From Dendrobium chrysotoxum (lineage: Eukaryota; Streptophyta; Magnoliopsida; Asparagales; Orchidaceae): a stretch of DNA of 64,000 bases. The notes beneath the pieces were generated by a model, which saw nothing but the letters and a program-made list of their open reading frames with translations, was not told where the DNA came from and searched no databases. Positions within the stretch are counted from its first letter, which is position 1, and each line of letters begins with the position of its first letter. Where the stretch lies: NCBI GenBank assembly GCA_019925795.1, contig CM034300.1, positions 35,637,591 through 35,701,590 of the forward strand. The letters run 5' to 3'. A program made the translations under genes and the position numbers. This document shows, in pieces, positions 53,642 through 64,000 of the stretch.

Positions 53642-55432
53642 TCAAATATTAGATTTGGGAAACCAAGTGAGTTTAGGTTCAATCTCATGCTTTAATGGAT
53701 GGGATAAATGCATGTTATACTGTGATGCAAATGACTTAGGCCTCCACACTAGATGTGTTCTATGGTGTATAGTGCAAGTGCGGGCTATGTGTCCTACATG
53801 CCACAAACACCTAGAAATGGATTCATTGATCTATCTGAGTGGTACTGCCTCCTTCAAGGGATGTGAGATGTAGGCTATCATTTGGGGTTATTCCATTGTG
53901 TTAGTGTAGTCAGTGGTTCATTATTTTGAAGTGCATGAACATTCTCTCCCAAAAGCTAATTTGGTCTCTTAAAGCATTCAACTTCAAGTTTTATTGCATG
54001 CATGCTTAGTATGGTCTAATTCACTTGCAATTTTTTCTATTTCCTTAAATGCATCCTCTAATTCAATATGTTTAGATTTCAAGGAATCATGCGACTTGGC
54101 TAGTTCAATATGTTTCTTATTCAAATCATCAAATTTATCTAACAGAAAAGCATGTTCTTTGTCTAATGAAAATTTCTTGTATTTAAGATTAGCATGCTCT
54201 CTAACTAGCAAATCATGCTCACATTTCATATCATAAGAGTTAGTTTTCAAATTAGCATGCAATTTCTTTAGTTTACAATTTGAGTCATGATTTTTCTTAA
54301 AAATATTAGATAGCTCATCATAGGATAGCTGACATACCTCATCTTAATCAGAATGATCAACATTATCACTTACTATAAGGAACAAATTTGTTTCCTCCCC
54401 CTCTACTTCCTGTTCTAATGAATCTGAGGCAGAGTTGGTCCAAAATGCTTTTTGTATTCTCTACTTCGCTTTTTAATATTGGATTTTTTTACCCCTTTCC
54501 TTGGTATAGTGAGTTTTTGGATTGGGCCAACCAGACCTTAAGTGACTTGGCTTCCTGTATTCAAAGCAGATCTGTCAAAGAAAACCTTAGCACTTTTACC
54601 TAATTTACCTTTATTTCACTGTTGATGCCATTTTTGTTTTTGCTTCAAAAATCTCTTGATTTGTTGGATCATTGATGTTACATCATCGCCTTCTTCAACT
54701 ATAGAACTATTGCTATCAAAATCATCAGTCTTTAGAGCCATAGTCTTCTCCTTCCTCCTATCACTTGCATCCAAAAGTCTTTGGCTCACATTTTTCTTGT
54801 AAGCAATGAGAGAGCCAATTAGATTATCAATAGTATAAATATTAAAATCTTTAGATTCAGAAATAGTGGTGACTTTGCATTGAACCTATCAAGAAAGCAA
54901 AGAAGTACTTTATTCACTTTCTTAGGGTTTGAAAGATCTCAACCTAAAGTATATAGGGATGTCACTATCTAAGTATCTAGTGCACATGTCAAAGATAGCC
55001 TCATTAGGTTTATGCAAAATAAGAAGCAAAATGTTTAACCGAGACTGTTTGCCTTCACTAGTACACTCATAAGTAAAACATAACCTATCCAAGATATCCT
55101 TGCCAGTAGTACAGGTGAAGATTCTCATATAATCATTAGATTTAAGTGCACAAAACAATAATTTAGATATTTAGCATAAAGTAATGCAAAATCTCTATCC
55201 TTATTGCTCCATTCACCAATAATTATTTCAACTTTAATACCATTAACAAATCTAAATGGTGCAGAATAACATTTTTGTATCATATCCCAGATGCAAAAAT
55301 CAATTGATGGTAAAAATTTAGACATGCGAATGAGATGCAAATTTTTCAAAAATCAAATGGAATATTATTGAATAATGGAGGATGAGCTATTGAATAACCC
55401 TCTGTGGTATTCTTACTTCCTGAATGTGCCAT
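53642..55432 (-). pseudogene. Sirevirus C gag
   Basis: The ATG at 55432-55430 begins a gag parallel to that of Sirevirus A (NTTEGYSI-HPPLFNNIPFD), followed by stops and a frameshift. Pieces at 55349-55125 and 55158-54922 hold the capsid region (CTYRTGKDILDRL-type segment and EAIFDMCTRY), and 54262-53984 is a coiled-coil stretch (DLLVREHANLKYKKFSLDKE). A degenerate zinc-knuckle region lies around 54520-54620. Confidence 0.78.
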
Positions 55433-55471
55433 TTGATATTTTCTCAGAGATTTTTAAATCACTAATTTTAA

Positions 55472-55488
55472 GACCCACTCTGATACCA
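55472..55488 (-). other. Primer binding site of Sirevirus C
   Basis: Minus strand TGGTATCAGAGTGGGTC directly beside the 5' LTR; the initiator Met tRNA type site of plant copia elements. Confidence 0.9.
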
Positions 55489-55490
55489 AT

Positions 55491-57212
55491 AGAAAGTTCA
55501 AGAGAGGTTGTTAAATCTTGTTCAACTGCCTTAGGCATGCCAAGAGAGGGTGAATTGGTATTTTAAAAAATTTCCCTCTTTTTTAAAGATTAAGGACTAA
55601 TATACCAACATAATTTTCACATACAATCTTGTTGTTATTTTAAAGAATAAAATACAATAAAGAAATATTTTGATTTTTAAATTTTAAGCAAAACTTGCAA
55701 AGGTAAAATTTAAGTTTTTCTTTTTGTCCTAACAACAAGATATTAGAATTATGCAAAGAAAAATATCACATATCATATATTTACAACAATTAAAAATAGA
55801 AATAAAATGCAGAAATGTAAAGAAAAAAAAGAACTTACACACTAAAAATGTTTTAATAGTTCAGTTAAACAATGACCTACGTCCACTCCCCGGGGTCATC
55901 CTCTCTGAGTATTGTACAAAACCTTTAGTGACTCTCCTTAGCTTCCATAGTAAGGTGGAGAAACCCTTACAAAATCACTTCCACCTTTCCATGGCCCTGT
56001 AGAGAACTATGATCCTTTTCACCCTCCTGGTGAGGCAAAGAACTTGGAATCCTTTTTACCCTCCTGGTAAGGCAGAGAAACTGGATCTTCAAACTTGAAG
56101 ATCTTCTCCCCAGAGCTACCCAAAGGAGCAGTAAAGACACTTGGAGAAACTAAGTCAAATGCTTGCCTAGAGCAACCGTATGAACCCCCTCACACTCCTC
56201 CTTCTCGCACTTCTCCTTCTCCCTCTCTAATCTCTATGATTTCTCAAGGGACTCTCACAAAACTCTCTCAACAACTAAAGACTTCTTCAAAGTTTAAAAA
56301 ATTTTTTTTAAATTTGAGGCTTCAAAAACTCTAAAGTTTTAATTCTTTTGCTTCTTATTATATAGTATAATGAAGGATTGTATAGTATGATTAGCTCAAT
56401 TTATCTAGTTAGTACTATATAATGAAATAGGTCTTGAATAATTAAATCAATTTCATGAATGGATCATCTAGTACGAGTTCAGGATCATACAGTATAATTA
56501 ATTCAATTGAATAGGATTTTTGTCCAACACGATCGATGGTGATTAAATATCATCATGGGAGCAAATCAGGTCGTACTGTATGATCAAGGACATCATACAG
56601 TATGATCTTAAGGATCAATTAATCATGATTTAATTGCCTAATAATAAGATTAAATTAGGTAAGATTTATTAATATGGTACTGTGTGATGGGTATTGAATA
56701 GAATAATTAGTTCATATTTCAAATTTTAAAATATTACCTAATTTATTATTCATAAAAGGAAATTTGATTTCTACTAACCATCCTGTATGATGTGAATCAT
56801 ATAGTATGATTAGTTTTATTTTAAATTAATTCAACTTACTTCTTAATTAATCCCTATTTTACTCAAATTGTACAGTACAATATAGAGCATATAGTACAGT
56901 CTTCGCTAAAATCAGATTACTACATTTTCCTCTAGGTGTGTGTGCATATTTACTAAGCTAGCATACACCTTTTATAGGACACATACCTCAATAAATATAA
57001 AAATTAATAAAATAAAAATATAGACTCTTTACAAAAATATCAAACTAATTCTACCCAATCTTGAGATGAGCCTTTTGCATGGTGTATGATGTACCTAAAA
57101 TGTTAGTGTGCATAAAACAAATATCAAATACTTATATTAGGAGAACTAAAATAAAAACCTAATAATGATTGTTAACATCAAAATTATAAGCTTAGGGTCC
57201 TTGTTTGCAACA
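55491..57212 (-). repeat. Sirevirus C 5' LTR
   Basis: Direct repeat of 49220-50963. The CCAAGAGAGGGTGAATTGGT box is at about 55538-55560. Palindrome remnants lie from about 56353 to 56900, including GTCGTACTGTATGATC and ATCATACAGTATGATC (56572-56607). The end is TTTGCAACA, followed by the CAATA duplication. Confidence 0.85.
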
Positions 57213-58235
57213 CAATATTCATCAGTATCAGAGTAGTGAAGACAACACCTGCTTTTGATGTATATTTATGGTATTTTGTACTCCATATGTGTTCAAATTA
57301 TTGGGCTTCGTCTTGTCTTATTTGTTGGTTTTGAACCTTTCTTAGCAAATTTGTTTACACAAATTGAGCACTAGTCAAAAGGAATTTCTATTAACTCATT
57401 CATAAATGGATCATCAATGAATACATCAATTTCTATGGTTTTACTGGTTGAGCATACAAAAGTATTGGCTTTAGGAAATTGGTTTAAGGAAATTGGCTTA
57501 ATGGATGAGAGGCTTTCACTGTTAATCTTTTTACTTAACTCAAGGATAATAGTATTAAGATTATATTTTTCATATGCAACTTTAACCTTTCCATGATAGA
57601 TATACTTGAATTATCTTCCCTAGAGATTTTGACCCTATCCTCATTACTATCAGTTTCTATAGAAACTTTAAAATTTGGTTGTCTTATATAGTTCATATAT
57701 TCTACATCACATTGGTTTTTTCTCAAATACATACAATTCATCCTCCGAAGTGGATTCAAAATTGATACATATTATAAGCTCCTTTATTTATATATACACT
57801 TTTTTCATTTTATTTTATTATTTAATTTTCCATCCTCGACCACTCCTTCTAGATCATTGGGCCATTCTACTTACTCTTTGAGAATGAAGGGCAGGTGACC
57901 AATGAACATCTTGTTTGAGATCAAAATGCTTTCATTTCCATTTCCTTTTTCTTTTTCATTTTATTTTTTAACTCTTTTTTTTCTTCCTTTTCTTTTCTTC
58001 TACTTCAGCCAAATTAAAATTTTTAGTGAAGACAATCTACTTCTTAGGTAGATAGTATGAAGCATCTTTGTATATGCCAACTTTACGAATAAAAAATGAT
58101 TGCAAGTCACCTTTAATATAGTGCTCTACTCCCTTACAAAACTATTTGATACACTAAAGAAGAGTGGAAGGTACCATTCTATATTCATGGAGTGATGTTC
58201 TACCCAAGAGAGTATTAAAAGTAACAAGTAAAATA
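57213..58235 (-). pseudogene. Ogre-2 protease-RT linker and protease edge
   Basis: Sequence resumes the Ogre-2 linker after Sirevirus C. Bases 57385-57440 (TTCTATTAACTCATTCATAAA) align with Ogre-1 32643-32680, and 58060-58225 align well with Ogre-1 33285-33450, including AATGATTGCA(A/G)(A/G)TCACC and ATTCATGGA. Stops are frequent. The element continues only to about 58235, where LINE sequence takes over; gag and the 5' LTR of Ogre-2 must lie beyond the window. Confidence 0.7.
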
Positions 58236-58621
58236 ACCTTTTTGATGAGAGAAGGTATGAGTGTTTCTAGAGAGAGAAGGTCTGGGCAATTTTAGAGAGA
58301 GAAAATTATTTTCAAATTTTCCTCTTTATACTTTTTGTAGGACGACTGTTATGGTAGAAGATGAACATCGGCATCCCCTGACTGTCATCTCTCCTAGTCT
58401 TCTTCAGTCATCATCTAAGGAATTAGGTTTTTTGGGGTAAAAGGGTCACATAAAGGTTGGTTCATCACTCAATTATGGAAGTTTGTGGAGTATGAGTTTG
58501 TAGAATTCTACGTTGGTTATCAGAGAAGGTTTTTGACCACTAGTGCAGCAATGACGGTCGTTGAAGGTAAATGTAAGAATGTTGTTGAGAATTTGAAAAT
58601 TCCAAAAGTACACATCTAAGG

Positions 58622-60465
58622 ATGAAGAGTCCGAATACAGGGTTGAATGACTTCAAATCATCATCATCTGGGTTGAAGTTAAAAGTTAATATATTTATGT
58701 CGCCCAATGCTTCTAATTATGAATTGCCTGGGATTGATAATTTATCTCATCAGGTTGATATTTCCTCTTCTATTTCTAATCTTATTATTGAGTTTAATGC
58801 TGTGAATGATAAGAATCATGTGAATGGTTCTGGGTCTATTGGGGTTTCATTGCTTAATCAGAACCCGGCTAATTCCTGGAATGTTAATCCTCATATCAAA
58901 ATTAATCCAAGTTTAGTATCTATAGAAATGTCAGAGGATGGAATTACTGTGAAGCTTAATTTTGATAAGGAGATTGCAAATGCTCAAGCCTTAAAGAATT
59001 CATTAGTTGTGAAAGTTTTTGGGAAAAATGTTCCTTTTTCATACTATAGTGTGGAATTAAGAAAGCAATGGAGCAGATTTGGAGAATTTCATTTAACATC
59101 ATTGGGATTAGATTGGATCTTATGTTCTTTCCAATCTAGTGAAGCTTTGGAGGGAGTGATGAGTGGAGGGCCTTGGTATGTGGGTGGTTATATTATTGGA
59201 ATTGATAAATGGTCACCCAAATTTTCACCTCTATCCTTGAAGGGTTTATCTTCTCCTATTTGGATAAGACTACCTCATATCCCATTGTAATGTTGGGTTG
59301 AGGTTAATATAATGAGAATAGCTTCAAAGGTTGGCATGCCAATGCTTCTTTATGGGAATATAATCAAATGGGGAAGGAGGGAATTCGCTAGAGTTTGTGT
59401 GCAAATTAATCTGGATGCCAAATTGCCAGGAGGCATATGGGTGGATGGTTTGTGTGGAAGGTTCTATCAAAAGATTGAGTATGAGAAAATTGCTTCATTT
59501 TGCTTCAAATGTGGCAAGATTGGGCATAAGGTTGATTCATGTCTTCAAGATGTGCTGCTATTGATAAGATTAAATATTATAGTAAGGATGCTTCTATTCC
59601 AATTTTAGAGGAAGGTAATATGCATATTCTGAATAAAAAACCATTTGTTGAAGGCGAATACGGGCCTTGGATCCATGTTAAGTTTCAAAATAACAGGGAA
59701 AGATTCTTTAGAAATAAGGATCTTAGTAAGAAGTGGTTGAATAAGCTTGGTCTGAATTCTCAGGCTGAGCATGAAGATAAGGTGATGGGAGGTTCAATTG
59801 CCATTCAAATAGAGGAAGCTTTTATTTCTAGTGCAGGTGATCGTTCCCAGCCAAAGAATAATCAAGAAGCTTATTTGCTAAAAATAAACAAATTTACTGC
59901 ACTTGCTAAGCCTAGTGCCGATAAGGATTGTCAAAATAATGATGTGCAAACTAATATTCTAAAGGTTCTTGTTTCTGTCCCCCCTGAAATTAAAAATGTT
60001 GTTAGTATCAAGGTTCTTGAAGTTAATCAGACTATTAAGCATAATATAGTCAGAATGGTGGAAGGTGATGAAAATGAAGTCTATAAAAGGGTGGACGTAT
60101 ATTTGTCAACTTCTGCTAGAATTCAAAATACATCGACTGTATCTGAAGTCTTTTTGTATAATATTAAAGATATCAAATCCTCTCGTATTGATGATACCCA
60201 TGATGCTAACAGTGATGGTGGTTTATCATCTGATAAGTGTGATGGTAATGGAAATGTGCATAAATTAAGGAATTCCTCATTTCTACAAGACAAGAAAATA
60301 TCTCCTTCCTGTGTTAATAAATTAAGGAATTCCTCTTTTAGCAGCAAACATAAGCTAACTAAAGAACTTAAATCATTAGGACCTATTGAGCATATCCTTA
60401 GGAAGAGGAATAGGGAAGTGGGTGGCTGTCATGGTGATGGAGACCATTCCCCATTGGGTTCTTGA
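58622..60465 (+). pseudogene. LINE ORF1: RNA-binding protein with CCHC knuckle
   Basis: ORF1 proteins of plant L1 elements bind the element RNA. The ATG at 58622 opens a 222-codon frame with a DUF4283-like RRM-type domain (KLNFDKEIANAQALKNSLVV, FHLTSLGLDWILCSFQS, GGPWYVGGYIIGIDKWSP). A TAA at 59288 interrupts it after RLPHIPL, but the frame resumes in register (WVEVNIMRIASKVGMPM) and reaches the zinc knuckle CFKCGKIGHKVDSC at about 59497-59538. A frameshift there moves to the frame of 59539-60465, a Ser/Lys-rich tail. Its TGA overlaps the ORF2 start. Confidence 0.85.
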
Positions 60466-63400
60466 TGTCTTCCTTTTTATTTTGGAATTATAGAGGAGCT
60501 AAAAATGGAGAGGCTTCTCTTTACCTTAGAGAGATTATGAGGGATAATGATGTTTTTTTCATTGGGTTGGAAGAGACTAAGTTGTCTTGTATTGATAGAA
60601 AGGAAGTGAATAGAATTATTGGCCAGGATTTGGACTTTTTCCACCATCCAGCTAATGGTGATGGGGCATTCTTGTATTATGGAAGAGGTCAAAGGGTAGT
60701 TTTGATGTGGTGTATGATTCATCACATTTGGTGTTTGGGTGCCTCCAAATTTTGAATCAATGCTGTTGGAATATTGCTACTGTGTATGGGAGTAAGGATT
60801 TGTTTGTTAGAAGAAGTTTATGGGAGAGTCTTGAGAAGGAAGTGGTGTGTGATATTCCTTCTGTAGTGGGAGGGGACTTTAATTGTATCTTGTCTAAGGA
60901 AGACAAAAGAGGGGGAAAAAGGTTTATTTTCTCCCAAGGACCCAATAAATGAAATCCTTTATGGCTAAAAATGATTTTCATAATGTAGGGGTTATTGGAC
61001 CAAGTTATATTGGGTGCAAAAATAGAAAGGTAATTTAAGGATATGGGAAAGGTTGGATAGATTCTTATTCAATTCTGTAGCTCTTCAGTAGGTTCCTTAC
61101 GCTATGGTCAGGCATCTAGCTATAGTTGCATCAGATCATTCTCCCATTATTTTTAAGCTTAATGATGTCCATACCTCTTCATAAAATTATCATATTTGAA
61201 GATGCGTGGAAATCTTATCCAGCCGCTTGGAATATGGTTCTCAAAGCTTGGAGAAAATCTAATTTTTGCATGAAGTAGAAATCTTGCAGAGGAAGATGAA
61301 AAGCTTTGAAATCATTGTATTATTGGAATAGAAATAAATTGAAGGATTTGTCATCTTTGAAGGATGTTTTGAAGAAGGAGATTATGGAATTGCAACTAAA
61401 GGAAAGCTTGGAAGAGGGTCATAATCAGCAAGTCCTGCAGCTGTTAAGGAGTAAAGTTTGAGATTTAAATGTCACTTTGGCCAGTTTAGCCACCTGGTGG
61501 AATCAGAGAGCTAAAGCAATATAGATTCAAGAGGGAGGTACAAATACATAGTTCTTTCATGACTATGATTCAGCTAGAAGAAATGGGAAGTGGATAAGTC
61601 ATATTAAGGATGATATTGATGGACTTGTGTAAGATCAAGATAAGATTGAAGTGGCATTTTTTAAATATTTTAGTCAGAAATGGAAGCCGGGGAATGCAAG
61701 CTCTTGGATTGGACTGAAGTTTTTAATTATAAGAAAATACATGATTCTAACTTGGAATTGCTGAATGCATATTTTACTAAAGAAGAAATGTTGAAAGCTA
61801 TTAAGAATTTGGGAAGCAATAAGTCTCTGGGAATGGATGGTATCACCTGCTCCTTCATTAAATTTTTTTGGAGCATTATAAAAGAGGATTAATGGAGAGC
61901 AGTGGATGGTTTCTTTACAAAAGGAGAAATGCATCTTGAATGGAAGGATACATTGATTGTATTAATTCCTAAAGTGAAGAATCAGGTGGAACCTTCCCAC
62001 TTTAGACCTATTAGCCTTTGTCAATCAATTTATAAAGTGGTAGCTAGAATGATTATGAACCATTTGAAATGGTGTTTGCCTAAGATAATCACTGAAGATC
62101 AAGTTATTTTTGTACCTGGTAGATCAATGTCAGATAATTATATATTGGCTAAAGAAATTTTCAATAAGCTCAGATATTCTAATTCCAAGAAAGGAATTAT
62201 GGCGGTTAAAATTGATATGGAGCAGGCATATGATAGTAGGGGTTGGCCAACTTTAGCTAAGGTGTTAAGTTGGTTTGGCTTTCCTCCTAAATTTTTAAAC
62301 CTTATTATGGAATTTGTTCAAAATGTAAGATTCTCTATTCTTATTAATGGAAGAAATTCAGACTGGATTGAAGCTAGATGTGGGTTTAGATGAGGATGCC
62401 CATTGTCCCCGTACTTGTATATAATATGCTCTTAGCTTTTATCTATTTCCATTTATCAAAAGGGTTCTGAATAGGGAATCAAGCTAGCTCCAAAATCTGA
62501 GAAGAATTCACACGTACTATATGCAAATGATGTATTATTATTTTTTATTACATCTACCAAAGCCGCTTATATAATGAAGAGAATTATTTTAGAATTCTGC
62601 GGTTGGACAGGCCAGAAGGTTAACAAAATGAAATCTTAAATTTTATTTGGGAAATCAGTGAAGAGAAGTAGAATGAAAAAATTGCTAAGAAGTTGGGTTT
62701 AATTATTGTTAAAGACATGCAATATTTGGGTATGAAGATGGCAATGAGAAGGCTTGTAAGTTTTGATTTCCAAAACATCTTAAAACATGCTTTGGAGAGG
62801 TTAAATACGGGGGAATAGGTGTCTTTCTTTTGCTGGAAGGACTCTTCTTATTAAAGTTCTTTTCTTTCACTACCTATCTTTTTATCAACTCATTCATTGG
62901 TTCCTAAGGGATTACTCAATTAGTTGGACAAGCTATGCAGAGACTTTTTGTGGCATAAAGACAAAGGTAGGAGAGGCTTACACTATGTGTCGTGGGAAGA
63001 ACTTTACAAATCAAAAATGCTTGGAGGATTGGGTCTTCACTCGTCGGTTGATAAAGTTGGGCCTTTGAGAGCTAGAATACTTGGAGATTTATTCAGAATC
63101 CTCTATCTTTATGCAATCAAACTATCATCTCAAAATATGGGAGTGATGTGTGGACTGCTAATGTTAAAAAGGGTAATTCCTTAGCTTATTAGATATTGGT
63201 GGATAGAGCTAAGCATTTGAATAATATTGTTAGATGGAAATTGGCTAATGGCAAAAAAGTGAGCATAATGAATGATACTTGGATCTTTGATAAGCCTCTC
63301 AACAAGTGGCCAAAGTTTGTTAATTATGCTGGATTATAAAGTGAACCTGTTCAAAAATTTATTTCAGAAGATAGCATCTAGAAATCTTCTGAGCTGCAAA

Positions 63401-63784
63401 ATTTTTTTGATGAAGATCTAGTTTCAGTTATTAAGTAGGTTCCATTATTTCCTGATATGGAGGAAGATTGCATATAGCTAATTAAGCAGCATTCAGGTAC
63501 AATAATTACATCCTTATCATTTGAAGCATCGATGAAGTATGAACTGCAGCAGAGCAATTTTGAAACACTAAACTGGATCAAGAAATTCAAGCTTACTCCT
63601 AAGGTTGAAATATTCTGGTGGAGACTATGTAAGGATGCTCTTCCTTCTAATTTATTTCTTAATTATAGGAATATGTTGCAAAAAAATTATTGTGGTAGAG
63701 GGTGCCATGAGATGGAGAACCAAGTGCATATAGTTGTTTGGTGTAACTACTTAATTGAGATTTTGAACAAGCTTCGTGAATAAG
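60465..63784 (+). pseudogene. LINE ORF2: endonuclease, reverse transcriptase, zf-RVT
   Basis: Starts at the ATG at 60465, giving MSSFLFWNYRGAKNGE, the start of the APE-like endonuclease; GLEETK supplies the catalytic Glu. After a frameshift, VVGGDFNCILSKED (about 60865-60906) and ASDHSPII (about 61130) follow. RT begins near 61790 (NKSLGMDGITCSFIK) and continues with FRPISLCQSIYKVVARM, MAVKIDMEQAYDS (catalytic Asp) and, after a stop in GFR-GCPLSPYLY, YANDVLLF where YADD is normal. The connection domain (CRDFLWHKDKGRRGLHYVSW, 62936-62995) and zf-RVT (PKVEIFWWRLCKDALPSN, CGRGCHEMENQVH; 63600-63730) follow. Many stops and shifts; sequence to 64000 reads as further C-terminal coding. Confidence 0.88.
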
Positions 63785-64000
63785 GTTTTCATGTTCCAAT
63801 CTTCAACTCATTTATGGAATGTTTAAATGAGTTGAAAAGGATTTTTGCATTTAATTTGAACATAGTCAAATTATATTGTACAACTATTTTTTATTCTTGG
63901 AAAAGTCAGAATCAAATAAAGTTAGGATTGGCTTCATCGTCTATTAATTTTATGTCATCAAATGTTTTAACATCCATTATGTAGCCATCTAAGTATCCGT
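63785..64000 (+). pseudogene. LINE ORF2 C-terminal continuation
   Basis: After a TAA at 63781 the same frame decodes as protein-like sequence (FNSFMECLNELKRIFAF, TTIFYSWKSQNQIKLG) up to the window edge. This is the usual C-terminal tail after zf-RVT in plant L1 ORF2. The end and poly(A) are outside the window. Confidence 0.6.

Larger units (their letters stand above)
49220..57212 (-). mobile_element. Sirevirus C: internally deleted copia element
   Basis: LTRs at 49220-50963 and 55491-57212 flank a minus-strand element with primer site (55472-55488), gag, a protease remnant, an RNase H tail, spacer and ORF3 remnant. The target duplication CAATA is at 49215-49219 and 57213-57217. Integrase, RT and most of RNase H are missing: the protease part joins directly to the RNase H tail near 53416. 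LTRs differ at roughly 14-15 percent by eye, so it is older than Sirevirus A. It lies in Ogre-2. Confidence 0.88.
58236..64000 (+). mobile_element. L1-type LINE (non-LTR retrotransposon), 3' end outside window
   Basis: Two ORFs on the plus strand with plant L1 features: ORF1 with a DUF4283-like domain and CCHC knuckle, ORF2 with endonuclease, RT and zf-RVT. A leader of about 390 bases with GAGAGAGAAGG repeats precedes ORF1. No LTRs are present. It inserted into the Ogre-2 protease in the opposite orientation. The left boundary is estimated from where Ogre similarity stops. Confidence 0.85.

Noticed and set aside
1..64000. A host gene, tRNA, rRNA or complete active element somewhere in the window
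   Set aside because: All recognisable coding sequence belongs to retroelements and each carries stops, frameshifts or missing domains; I saw no tRNA cloverleaf or intron-exon gene structure, although a small host exon in 6051-7539 cannot be excluded.

Overview
The window is repeat DNA from a flowering plant nuclear genome. It is AT-rich, shows no prokaryotic gene organisation, and I find no host gene, rRNA or tRNA gene. Almost every base belongs to a stack of nested retrotransposons whose coding regions carry stops and frameshifts. Four classes are recognisable: giant Ty3/gypsy elements of the Tat/Ogre type, an Athila-like gypsy element, Ty1/copia elements of the Sirevirus type with a third (env-like) ORF, and an L1-type LINE. 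There is also one small SINE insertion. All assignments come from reading motifs, LTR repeats, primer binding sites, polypurine tracts and target duplications by eye.

Layout, left to right. 1-304 is the outer end of an Ogre-like LTR (Ogre-3) that runs off the left edge. It interrupts the 3' LTR of an Athila-like element (305-6050, minus strand, gag remnant only). 6051-7539 is unexplained. From about 7540 to 58235 lies an old Ogre-like element on the minus strand (Ogre-2): partial 3' LTR, 3' UTR with a tandem array, integrase, RNase H and RT remnants, and a protease-RT spacer. Ogre-2 is broken by four insertions: a short SINE (9727-9864, 15-bp target duplication), a second giant Ogre (Ogre-1, 10189-46216), a Sirevirus (C, 49220-57212, target duplication CAATA) and an L1 LINE (about 58235 to beyond 64000).

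Ogre-1 has about 5.5-kb LTRs (10189-15764 and 40690-46216) and reads on the minus strand: 5' LTR, tRNA-type PBS, long 5' UTR, ORF1, gag, protease, RT, two RNase H-like blocks, integrase, a 3' UTR with 97-bp and about 295-bp tandem repeats, then the 3' LTR. It is itself interrupted by a nearly complete Sirevirus (A, 18489-29972, plus strand, target duplication TTTTT, inside integrase) and by a 3' fragment of another Sirevirus (B, 33943 to about 36280). Without those inserts Ogre-1 would be about 22 kb as it stands.

The most striking signal is in the Sireviruses. The U3 region of each LTR, directly upstream of the TATA-like box, is packed with 15-bp palindromes (ATCGTCCTGGACGAT in A, ATCGTACAGTACGAT-like in B, and a decayed ATCATACAGTATGAT form in C). 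In A they come in pairs with a 6-bp spacer, so that palindrome centres are 21 bp apart, about two helical turns. A second array of the same palindromes sits outside the LTR, immediately upstream of the env-like ORF3, in both A and C. This looks like a lineage-specific binding-site code shared by the LTR promoter and a possible internal ORF3 promoter. Palindromic motifs in Sirevirus LTRs are known in general terms; the paired geometry and the ORF3-upstream copy are what deserve checking.
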